From an uncultured Novosphingobium sp. (lineage in GTDB: Bacteria > Pseudomonadota > Alphaproteobacteria > Sphingomonadales > Sphingomonadaceae), in contig CALMBN010000341.1 in NCBI GenBank assembly GCA_937860195.1, positions 1-5,290 on the forward strand: 5,290 nucleotides of DNA. The letters are read 5' to 3'. The notes below the pieces were generated by a model. That model saw only the letters and a list, made by a program, of their open reading frames with translations, ran no database searches and was not told the DNA's origin. Position numbers and translations under genes: made by a program. Positions 1 to 5,037 of this stretch are shown here, in pieces (the stretch's first letter is position 1; each line of letters begins with the position of its first letter).

Positions 1-915
1 GGCCTCACGGTAATTGGCATAGGTCGCGTCCCCCGGCAGCCCGAGCAGCATCGGCGGCACCCCGAAAGCCAGCGCAATATCGCGCGCGGCAGCGGCCTTC
101 AACTCGGCAAAATCCATGTCGGACGGCGACAGGCTGAGCGCCTGCCATTTCAGCCCGCCTTCGAGCAGCATTGGCCGCCCGGCATTGGCGTGCCCGGCAT
201 AGGCCTCGGCCAGTTCGTGCTTGAGCCGGTCGAACTGATCCGCCGAAAGCCCACCGCCGTCGCCCGGATCATAGACCAGCGCGCCCGATGGCCGCGCGGC
301 GTTTTCCAGCAAGCTGCGGTTCCAGGCGGCGGCGGCGTTGTGGCTGGCGACAGCTTCGTCGGCAGCGGCGAGGCAGCTCGCGCCGTAATGGTCATCGGCG
401 GGGTGGAAATACTTGATGTGGATCAGGTTTGGGCTGGCGTCCTCGTCCAGCACCGGAATGCTCAGCGCCTGTTCGCCAACCTTGTAGGCATAGCCGCTGG
501 GCCAGCCATCGGCCCCGGCGATTACGCTGACCCGCTCGGGCCGAAGTGCGAACAGTTCGGCCGGCGCTCCGGCTCCATCCTTGATCACCTGAACATAGGC
601 ATTGCCATGCAGCAACAACTGGCTCGCCAGCGTTTCGAGCAGCGATTGCCCGGCAGAGGTCGCCGAAACCAGCGCGGCCAGTTTGGGATCGATCGGCCCC
701 AATGGCGCCCCACCAATCCCTTCCGCCACCAACCGCACCGCGCGCTGCGCCACGGGGTTATCAAGATACCCCCGCTTGACCGCACGGGAGTAATCAAACG
801 GCGCCTTGGCGCTGCCCTCGGCATAAAGCCAAGGCGAAGTAAACGTGCGCGCGAGCGGCACGCGTGGAGACCCACCGCCCTTGAAGGCGGAGGCCAGAGT
901 TTGAAGGAAGGACAT
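1..915 (-). CDS. HK97-family phage portal protein (GTA-type), C-terminus cut by window edge
   Basis: The portal protein forms the dodecameric ring at the capsid vertex through which DNA is packaged and to which the tail joins. The frame is open for 305 codons from ATG at 915 to the window edge. HK97/RcGTA-type portals usually have about 390-400 residues, so roughly the last quarter is missing. Visible family blocks are NPVAQRAVRLVAEGIGG (53-69), LLETLASQLLLHGNAYVQV (92-110), RPERVSV (125-131), a HPADDHYGAS block (171-180), RPSGALVY (208-215) and, near the edge, FGVPPMLLG (284-292) followed by TYANYREA. The start is supported by GGAG seven bases upstream (923-926), with the spacer made entirely of C on the coding strand. 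In related clusters the gene follows the large terminase directly. Here a DUF4760 gene and a terminator lie between them, so portal expression depends on readthrough or an unseen promoter. The family is clear; GTA versus prophage origin is inferred. Confidence 0.93.
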   Translation of the reverse strand, partial: MSFLQTLASAFKGGGSPRVPLARTFTSPWLYAEGSAKAPFDYSRAVKRGYLDNPVAQRAVRLVAEGIGGAPLGPIDPKLAALVSATSAGQSLLETLASQLLLHGNAYVQVIKDGAGAPAELFALRPERVSVIAGADGWPSGYAYKVGEQALSIPVLDEDASPNLIHIKYFHPADDHYGASCLAAADEAVASHNAAAAWNRSLLENAARPSGALVYDPGDGGGLSADQFDRLKHELAEAYAGHANAGRPMLLEGGLKWQALSLSPSDMDFAELKAAAARDIALAFGVPPMLLGLPGDATYANYREA

Positions 916-922
916 GGGGGGG

Positions 923-926
923 CTCC
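923..926 (-). promoter_or_regulatory. Portal gene ribosome binding site with C7 spacer
   Basis: On the minus strand GGAG is followed by seven consecutive C bases (916-922) and then the ATG at 915. It fixes the portal start. It lies only four bases beyond the T-tract of the upstream terminator, so termination and ribosome loading signals are almost contiguous. A homopolymer in the spacer could change length by slippage and alter spacing, though seven is short for that. Confidence 0.7.
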
Positions 927-930
927 AAAT

Positions 931-957
931 GAAAAGGCCGCCCACTTTGGGGCGGCC
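931..957 (-). terminator. Factor-independent terminator of the DUF4760 gene
   Basis: A perfect 8-bp GC stem (936-943 paired with 950-957, GGCCGCCC on the coding strand) with a 6-nt loop is followed on the minus strand by TTTTC and then ATTT. It begins about 24 bp after the DUF4760 stop codon (981-983). There is no T-run on the plus-strand side, so it acts in the minus direction only. It sits immediately upstream of the portal ribosome binding site and would uncouple portal transcription from the terminase promoter unless it is leaky or antiterminated. Confidence 0.8.
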
Positions 958-980
958 CTCGGAATGGTCAATTTGTAGTG

Positions 981-1529
981 TTAGGCACGCAGTAGTTTGA
1001 GGGCTGCGGTCCATTTCCGGCGAAACCAACTAGGACCAGCGTACCAAGTGGCGTTGGTTTGTTCCCAATGTTTTGCCAGTGCCTCCAATTCTTTGAAAAC
1101 GTGAGGATTTCTCCACTTCCGTGTTTCTTCTATGTATCCAGTCATTGACTTGTAGTCATCAATGAAAGCACTGTTGAACCATCTCCGAAAGACGGTTTCA
1201 TCGATGACGCCCTCTTGGATTGAGACGGCAACTAGCTCGTTGATGTTCAAAACAGTACGAATGTGGCCAGCTTCTTCTGAAGCGCGTTGGTCTTGGTGGC
1301 CGTAAGCGGTGGAGCGGACATCTGAGCGCTTGATGTCCGTGAATGCATTTCTAGATTTTATGAGATCGCCGTCAGATTCGATGTGAAGGATCAAATCCAA
1401 TGTAGCTCGTCGCCGAGCGATTCCTCTGTTGGTGATCAGCACAGCGATGCCGATAAACGCAGAAACGATTACGGCCCCGCCGGTTAGGACGGGGCCGTAA
1501 GCTTGCCAGAAAGCTAAAAATCCTGTCAC
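981..1529 (-). CDS. DUF4760-family membrane-anchored protein
   Basis: The product is a 182-residue protein of unknown function. One hydrophobic segment (about 13-33) lies near the N-terminus and is followed by a basic stretch (NRGIARRRATLDL, 34-46), which predicts an anchor with the bulk of the protein in the cytoplasm. Features matching DUF4760 are the RRRATLDLILHIESD block (39-53), HIRTVLNINELVAVSIQEG (89-107), the VIDETVFRRWFNSAFIDDY segment (108-126) and a C-terminal NPHVFKELEALAKHW block (141-155). The family call is by eye. The start is GTG with only a weak AGGG three bases upstream. A far stronger Shine-Dalgarno sequence lies 50 bases upstream and serves a short in-frame ORF that ends 12 bases before this GTG. 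Base composition is far below that of the neighbouring genes. An 11-bp perfect inverted repeat lies in codons 10-21. A role in host or superinfection modulation is only a guess from its moron-like setting. Confidence 0.8.
   Translation of the reverse strand: MTGFLAFWQAYGPVLTGGAVIVSAFIGIAVLITNRGIARRRATLDLILHIESDGDLIKSRNAFTDIKRSDVRSTAYGHQDQRASEEAGHIRTVLNINELVAVSIQEGVIDETVFRRWFNSAFIDDYKSMTGYIEETRKWRNPHVFKELEALAKHWEQTNATWYAGPSWFRRKWTAALKLLRA
1469..1500 (-). repeat. 11-bp perfect inverted repeat inside the DUF4760 gene
   Basis: TTACGGCCCCG (1469-1479) and CGGGGCCGTAA (1490-1500) are exact reverse complements separated by 10 bases. In mRNA this would be a GC-rich hairpin starting about 30 nt after the GTG, coding for residues 10-21 next to and within the membrane segment. 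No T-run follows on either strand, so it does not look like a terminator. It may influence translation of the gene, or it may be a coincidence of Gly/Pro-rich coding. Confidence 0.7.
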
Positions 1530-1541
1530 AGACCCTGACCG

Positions 1542-1574
1542 TTAGCCACCGTGGCCTTCACGAAGCAGCCGCAT
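1542..1574 (-). CDS. Putative 10-residue leader ORF upstream of DUF4760
   Basis: ATG at 1574 encodes MRLLREGHGG and ends at TAA (1542-1544). It has the best ribosome binding site in the window: AAGGAG (1581-1586) exactly six bases upstream. A second ATG at 1580 is in frame but directly abuts AAGGAG, so 1574 is preferred. The ORF is in the same frame as the DUF4760 gene, whose GTG lies 12 bases after the stop, which would allow terminating ribosomes to reinitiate. Alternatively, the TAA could be a nonsense mutation that removed a short N-terminal extension from the DUF4760 protein. The peptide resembles no attenuation leader known to me, having no run of one amino acid. Confidence 0.45.
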   Translation of the reverse strand: MRLLREGHGG

Positions 1575-1580
1575 AGTCAT

Positions 1581-1586
1581 CTCCTT
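1581..1586 (-). promoter_or_regulatory. Strong Shine-Dalgarno sequence of the leader ORF
   Basis: AAGGAG on the minus strand, within the longer AGAGAAGGAG at 1581-1590, lies six bases before ATG 1574. It shows that translation in this cassette is meant to begin here rather than at the GTG of the larger ORF. Confidence 0.7.
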
Positions 1587-1611
1587 CTCTGTGGTGAAAC
1601 GTGTTGAACGG

Positions 1612-1640
1612 CATATATGCGGCAGTATCTAGTGCTGCAA
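1612..1640 (-). promoter_or_regulatory. Candidate promoter of the DUF4760 cassette
   Basis: TTGCAG (1635-1640) and TATATG (1612-1617) on the minus strand are 17 bases apart, matching the sigma-70 hexamers at 3 and 4 of 6 positions. Transcription starting near 1604 would give a leader of about 30 nt before ATG 1574. The -10 overlaps a 10-bp palindrome GCATATATGC (1611-1620). In such an AT-rich stretch chance matches are common, so this is tentative. Confidence 0.3.
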
Positions 1641-1679
1641 GTATGAACATTGTAAAAACGGGGTGAAGCGTTTCATACT
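1640..1679. repeat. Inverted repeat AGTATGAA...TTCATACT, possible operator
   Basis: Two exact 8-bp arms (1640-1647 and 1672-1679) are separated by 24 bases, just upstream of and touching the candidate -35 box. A second, imperfect palindrome, TGAAGCGTTTCA (1664-1675, 10 of 12 positions symmetric), overlaps the right arm. The positions suit a repressor or activator site for the cassette, but no regulator gene is present in the window. Confidence 0.35.
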
Positions 1680-1730
1680 GAGGCAGTGTGAAATTTTGCT
1701 GAAATATAAGGGGAAATCGTCCATTTTCGA

Positions 1731-3059
1731 CTAACCAACACGGACCCGCGGCACCCCCCGCCGCCCCAGCAACAACTCCGTCAGCGCCCACACCATCGCA
1801 TCGGCCCGGTCCGGCGAACGCCCTGGCCCCTCGTAACCGCCCCCCGCCATCAGCCCGCAAAGCTCGTCTTCGAGCGCCGGGAATTGGCCTGCGTGCCTTA
1901 CCCTTCCGGCTTCGTACAGGGCGGCGACCGGTTCGGCGCGGGCGCTTTTGCCGTTGCTGGCGTGGACCAGTTTAAGCGGCAAGTTCAGTTCGGCGGCACG
2001 CAATACGCTCGCCACCATTGCGCCGCCCTGGTTGGCTTCGGCGACGACCCGGTCGGCGGACCATGCCTCGGCCGCCTTGGCGACGGCGCGGGCCCATTTT
2101 TCGGGGCTGGCTTTCACGACAGAGCAATCGGCCAGAACGCGTCCGATCCCGTCCTCACCCAGCGCGCAGACCACGATCCCACAAGCATCGCCCGCAGCCG
2201 AGGCGGGCGGATCGACCCCGATCACCACGCGGACTGGCGGGCTGCTAGGCACCGCCTCAAGTGCTTGTTCGAGCATGGCGCGGGTCCATAGCGCGCCGGG
2301 CAGATCAGCGATCAGCTCGCCGTCCAGCTCTTGCCGGCCGAGCAGTGATTTACCGTACCGGCGCTTCATACCAGTCAGGAACCGGGTGGAAAGGTTGTCC
2401 TTGTTGTCCTCGGTCTTGCCATAGACCAGCGCGCGTTGATCTTCCGGTTCGTCCAGCAGGCGGCGCACCAGCGGCACAGCGCGCGGGGTGGTGGTGGCCA
2501 GCACGCGGGGGTGTTCGCCGAGCCGCAGCCCGAGCAGCAGGTTATCCCAGCAGCGGGTCGCGCGGCTGTTCACATTCTCCCACTTGGCAATTTCATCGCA
2601 CCAGGCGTGGCTGTGCTGCGGACCGCGCAGGCTTTCCGGTTCCCCGGCGGAATAGAGCGTGGCCTGCGCGCCATTGCCCCAGGTCAGCCGCCGCAAGGAC
2701 GGTTCAAAGCTAGGGATCTGGCCCGGCGGGCAGACCGCGAGAATGCCGCTTTCGCCCTCAACCATCACCGCGCGTACTTCACCGAGCGAGGCCCCGACCA
2801 GCGCGATCCGGGCATCGGGATTGGCCTGGGCCGTGGTGCGGACCCATTCGGCCCCGGCGCGGGTCTTGCCAAAGCCGCGCCCGGCCAGAATCAGCCAGGT
2901 GGTCCAGTCTCCGGATGGCGGCAGTTGCCGGGTGCGGCCCCACAACTGCCAGTGATGGCGAAACTCCTTGCGCTCTTCCTCGGTCAGCGTGCGGATCGCG
3001 GCAAGGCGCTCCGGCTCTGGCAGATCGACCAGCGCATCAAGCAGTTCGTGGTTCGACAT
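1731..3059 (-). CDS. terL: Phage/GTA terminase large subunit (DNA-packaging ATPase-nuclease)
   Basis: This is the 442-residue motor that cuts DNA and pumps it into the procapsid through the portal. The N-terminal ATPase domain shows Walker A GRGFGKT (60-66), a block SLRGPQHSHAWCDEIAKW (143-160) with Walker B acids D155/E156, and the coupling motif ATTTPR (188-193). The C-terminal RNase H-like nuclease shows its acidic residues in VIGVDPP (D283), VAEANQGG (E341) and SPDRADAMVWAL (D417/D420). All key residues are present, so the enzyme should be active. The wording of GKTRAGAEWVR (64-74), RAEPVAALYEAGRV (374-387) and the C-terminal block matches RcGTA-type terminases. The ATG at 3059 lies inside the end of the small-terminase gene, a 23-nt overlap that implies coupled translation. 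The gene ends at TAG 1731-1733, where GC drops sharply into the accessory cassette. The last residues (VPRVRVG) look like a normal C-terminus. Confidence 0.96.
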   Translation of the reverse strand: MSNHELLDALVDLPEPERLAAIRTLTEEERKEFRHHWQLWGRTRQLPPSGDWTTWLILAGRGFGKTRAGAEWVRTTAQANPDARIALVGASLGEVRAVMVEGESGILAVCPPGQIPSFEPSLRRLTWGNGAQATLYSAGEPESLRGPQHSHAWCDEIAKWENVNSRATRCWDNLLLGLRLGEHPRVLATTTPRAVPLVRRLLDEPEDQRALVYGKTEDNKDNLSTRFLTGMKRRYGKSLLGRQELDGELIADLPGALWTRAMLEQALEAVPSSPPVRVVIGVDPPASAAGDACGIVVCALGEDGIGRVLADCSVVKASPEKWARAVAKAAEAWSADRVVAEANQGGAMVASVLRAAELNLPLKLVHASNGKSARAEPVAALYEAGRVRHAGQFPALEDELCGLMAGGGYEGPGRSPDRADAMVWALTELLLGRRGVPRVRVG

Positions 3060-3546
3060 CGATGACCTGCTGAGCGGCGGGGGTTTCGGGAGCAGCGAGA
3101 CGGCGCTGACGGATCACTTCGAGCTTGGTGTTGATCGACTGGATGATCGCTTCGGAATCCTCGTTCGAAGAAATTGCGCGCTGGCGTGCCGCCGCATCGC
3201 GGTGCGCGGCGAGCAGGCGCAGCGCGGTGGCGTTGTCAAAAGTGCGGGTGCCCTTCTTGGCCCCCGCCGCTGGCTTGATCTCACCATCGCGCAGCCGCCG
3301 CAACAGCTCCATTTCGAGGTGGTCATAGCCTTCGCACAGCGCGCGCTGCCATGCCCGGTTAAACTCGGGATTGGCGCGGCGCGCTTCGTAAGCGACGGCT
3401 GTGGTAACATTGGCCTGGCGCGCGGCGGCGCTGACATTTGAGGTTGCGGCCAGTTCACCGAGGAACAGCTTGGACCATTTGACAAAAGGCACTCTCTTGG
3501 CCGGAGCCGCAGCAGCGGTCCGGCGCGACTTTGACGTGTCGGCCAT
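3037..3546 (-). CDS. Putative terminase small subunit (HTH DNA-recognition protein)
   Basis: The 169-residue basic protein contains a helix-turn-helix segment at about 28-58 (LAATSNVSAAARQANVTTA followed by AYEARRANPEF). This pattern is typical of phage small terminases with a phBC6A51-type homeodomain-like fold, which bind DNA and hand it to the large subunit. A following helical region (64-88) and an Asn/Ala/Arg-rich helix (104-124) could serve oligomerisation. Its position directly upstream of the large terminase, with a 23-nt overlap, supports the role. It is longer than the roughly 100-residue g1 protein of RcGTA. The ATG at 3546 is preferred because the reading frame upstream of it, open to a GTG at 3708, overlaps a TTGACA box and is poor in domain-like sequence. 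However, no clear Shine-Dalgarno sequence precedes 3546, so the start is uncertain. Function is inferred from the HTH and synteny. Confidence 0.75.
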   Translation of the reverse strand: MADTSKSRRTAAAAPAKRVPFVKWSKLFLGELAATSNVSAAARQANVTTAVAYEARRANPEFNRAWQRALCEGYDHLEMELLRRLRDGEIKPAAGAKKGTRTFDNATALRLLAAHRDAAARQRAISSNEDSEAIIQSINTKLEVIRQRRLAAPETPAAQQVIDVEPRTA

Positions 3547-3633
3547 GCAGGTGATCCGGACTGTGGATGGGAATCGCGGGAAACCGCCGTCAGTGCCGGG
3601 CAGCTCCGAATCGGTTTGTCGCGATGTTCCGTA

Positions 3634-3662
3634 TTTGTGCCATAACAGCGTTACGATGTCAA
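3634..3662 (-). promoter_or_regulatory. Candidate promoter of the terminase operon
   Basis: A perfect -35 hexamer TTGACA is seen on the minus strand at 3657-3662. At 17 bases spacing the -10 is CACAAA (3634-3639), a weak match; ACAAAT one base further is equally weak. A start near 3627 would leave about 80 nt of leader before ATG 3546. The perfect -35 with a poor -10 would suit a promoter needing an activator, which is an inference. Confidence 0.35.
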
Positions 3663-3669
3663 GCATTAA

Positions 3670-3684
3670 GAACCGAATAGGTTC
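3670..3684. repeat. Palindrome GAACC-N5-GGTTC in the divergent promoter region
   Basis: Exact 5-bp inverted arms (3670-3674 and 3680-3684) lie seven bases upstream of the TTGACA box. Read as GAAC-N7-GTTC, the half-sites and spacing resemble the alphaproteobacterial LexA box GTTC-N7-GTTC, but the left half is inverted, so it is not a standard site. It could be an operator for the phage-type operon, for the DedA gene, or for both. Confidence 0.4.
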
Positions 3685-3769
3685 GTCTGACCTGCGCTGC
3701 TTCGCCACTTGTCGCCCGCCGCGCGGCCCACTAAGCAGGCGCGCAAGACTGACAGACTGGGGATACCCG

Positions 3770-4408
3770 ATGCTTCGCCGCCTCTACGATTGGACTATGG
3801 CCAAAGCCGTCCACCCGCACGCCGAAGGATGGCTGGCAACCTTTGCCTTTGTCGAGGCGAGCTTTTTTCCGATTCCGCCGCACCCTTTGCTGGGGATCAT
3901 GTGCTTGGCCGAGCCGAAAAAGGCGATCCGTTTTGCCGTGATTGCGACCTTTGCTTCGGTGCTGGGCGGCCTGCTCGGCTATGCGATCGGCCATTTCCTG
4001 TACGATACGATCGGGACCCAGCTGCTGGCGCTGCTCGGGCTGACTGAGAGCTTTCCCCGCGCGGCGTGTTACCTGCGCGAATACGGGGCCGAAATCATCA
4101 TGATCAAGGGCGCAACCCCGATCCCGTTCAAGCTGCTGACGATCACCGCCGGGTTCATTTCGATGCCGCTGCTGACCTTTGTTGCCGCTTCGGTGGTCAG
4201 CCGCGCGATCAGCTTCATGATCGTTGGCGTGCTGTTCCGGATGTTTGGCGCGCCGATCAAGGCGTTCATCGACAAGTATCTTGGCCTTGCCACCGCCGGG
4301 TTCGTGGTGGTGGTGGTCGGCGGGTTTATCGCTGCAACGATGCTGACCGGCGGGTCGGATCAGGCCAGCGCCAAGTGTGCTGCGGCAGCTCAGGTGGCTC
4401 TGCTGTGA
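3770..4408 (+). CDS. YqaA/DedA-family (VTT-domain) inner-membrane protein
   Basis: The 212-residue membrane protein belongs to the DedA/VTT superfamily, whose members act in membrane homeostasis and, in some cases, lipid-carrier flipping; no substrate can be assigned here. Family signatures are an early E29 followed by FFPIPP (32-37) in a re-entrant-like segment, a glycine-rich membrane helix (54-80), GATPIPFKLLTITAGF (114-129), the second re-entrant motif, and SVVSRAISF (141-149) with its conserved arginine. A C-terminal hydrophobic helix (173-192) contains a valine run encoded by a GTG repeat (4304-4318). About five membrane or re-entrant segments are expected. The ATG at 3770 is chosen because it has GGGGA upstream and gives the standard N-terminus (MLRRLYDWTM). 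The open frame continues upstream but there it overlaps the small-terminase gene on the other strand. The stop overlaps the start of the next gene by GTGA. It is a host gene unrelated to the phage cluster. Confidence 0.92.
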   Translation: MLRRLYDWTMAKAVHPHAEGWLATFAFVEASFFPIPPHPLLGIMCLAEPKKAIRFAVIATFASVLGGLLGYAIGHFLYDTIGTQLLALLGLTESFPRAACYLREYGAEIIMIKGATPIPFKLLTITAGFISMPLLTFVAASVVSRAISFMIVGVLFRMFGAPIKAFIDKYLGLATAGFVVVVVGGFIAATMLTGGSDQASAKCAAAAQVALL

Positions 4409-5037
4409 GCATCCACCTCTATCACTGCGCCGATGCCCGCTCGTTCCGGGCGCTGTGGGCGCTGGAGGAGCTGGGGCTGCCATATGAGCTTACGCTGATG
4501 CCGTTCCCGCCGCGTTTCCGGTTTGAAGGGTACAAGGACATCAACCCGCTGGGCACGGTGCCCGCTCTGCTGGTCGATGGCGCGCTGATGACCGAAAGCA
4601 GCGCGATCCCGCATTTCCTCGCGACCCGGTTTGGCCCGAGCGAACTGGCAGTTGCGGCAGACGAGCCGGACTATGCCCGCTACCTCAACTTCCTCCACAT
4701 GGGCGAAGCGACGCTGACTTTCCCGCAGACGATCCATTTGCGCTACACCCGGCTGGAGCCGCCCGAGCGCCGGGTGACGCAAGCAGCAGAGGATTACGCC
4801 GCGTGGTTTGGCTCACGCCTGAAAAACGCCGAAAGCATGATGCACGGCGAATTCGCCGCAGCGGGACGGTTCACGATGGCTGACATCTCGGTCGGCTATG
4901 CGGTGATGCTGGCGCAGAGTATCGGGCTGGAAGACCAGGTCACGCCGGGGATGAAAGCCTATTTCGAGCGACTGACCCAGCGGGTTGGATTTCAGCGGGC
5001 GAAAGCGGCACAGGCGGCTGGACCGAGCGCAGTCTAA
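4405..5037 (+). CDS. Glutathione S-transferase family protein
   Basis: The 210-residue cytosolic protein has the two-domain GST layout. The N-terminal thioredoxin-like domain (1-75) begins SIHLYHCADARSFRALWAL and contains NPLGTVPALL with cis-Pro53 and the glutathione-binding pair E64-S65 (MTESSAI). Candidate catalytic residues are C8 or S12, but which one cannot be decided by eye. The helical C-terminal domain (about 88-200) carries the conserved N-capping box as FTMADIS (T157, D160). It probably conjugates or reduces electrophiles with glutathione; the substrate is unknown. The GTG start at 4405 overlaps the DedA stop (GTGA, 4405-4408), and AGGTGG at 4392-4397 gives suitable spacing, so the gene is probably translated by coupling in a two-gene operon. 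The frame is open further upstream, but that part lies inside the DedA gene. The TAA stop overlaps the stop of the convergent TPR gene. Confidence 0.93.
   Translation: MSIHLYHCADARSFRALWALEELGLPYELTLMPFPPRFRFEGYKDINPLGTVPALLVDGALMTESSAIPHFLATRFGPSELAVAADEPDYARYLNFLHMGEATLTFPQTIHLRYTRLEPPERRVTQAAEDYAAWFGSRLKNAESMMHGEFAAAGRFTMADISVGYAVMLAQSIGLEDQVTPGMKAYFERLTQRVGFQRAKAAQAAGPSAV

Larger units (their letters stand above)
931..1730 (-). other. Low-GC moron-like accessory cassette inside the head operon
   Basis: The stretch between the terminase stop and the portal ribosome binding site departs from its surroundings. GC is about 42% in 1081-1200 and 41% in 1621-1740 by hand count, against 75% in 2041-2100 within the terminase gene. 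It holds one gene with its own leader, ribosome binding site and terminator, all on the same strand as the head genes. Such self-contained additions between structural genes are known in phages as morons. I see no terminal repeats, target duplication or transposase, so the mechanism of acquisition and the exact ends are unknown. The boundaries given are functional, from terminator to terminase stop, and are not proven junctions. Confidence 0.5.

Noticed and set aside
936..957. The hairpin as a bidirectional terminator
   Set aside because: The T-run exists only on the minus strand; the plus-strand side continues CTCGGAATGG, and there is no plus-strand gene ending here.
190..978. Long plus-strand open frame opposite the portal gene
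   Set aside because: It is antisense to the clearly conserved portal protein, has no recognisable domain and an Arg/Gly/Pro-rich composition typical of a shadow frame in high-GC DNA.
1629..1724. 31-codon minus-strand ORF in the AT-rich gap after the terminase
   Set aside because: There is no Shine-Dalgarno sequence before its ATG and no recognisable sequence; it spans the inverted repeats and candidate -35, so it is more likely untranslated.
915..1740. Attachment-site or target duplications flanking the low-GC cassette
   Set aside because: I compared the sequences around 915-990 and 1680-1740 by eye and found no shared direct repeat of useful length and no transposase or integrase gene, so no mobile element class can be named.
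2436..3065. Plus-strand open frame of 209 codons opposite the large terminase
   Set aside because: It is antisense to the terminase ATPase domain; its low-complexity composition and lack of any family motif mark it as a shadow.
3547..3708. 54-residue N-terminal extension of the small-terminase frame to GTG 3708
   Set aside because: It would run through the TTGACA box and the palindrome, has no family-like sequence and no good ribosome binding site. ATG 3546 gives a more usual product, though its own ribosome binding site is also weak.
4304..4318. GTG trinucleotide repeat
   Set aside because: It encodes the valine run of the last DedA membrane helix and is too short to suggest a repeat-based switch.
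4066..4404. N-terminal extension of the GST frame
   Set aside because: The frame is open, but it lies within the conserved DedA coding sequence and reads as Arg/His/Asp-rich nonsense; the GST domain starts at GTG 4405.
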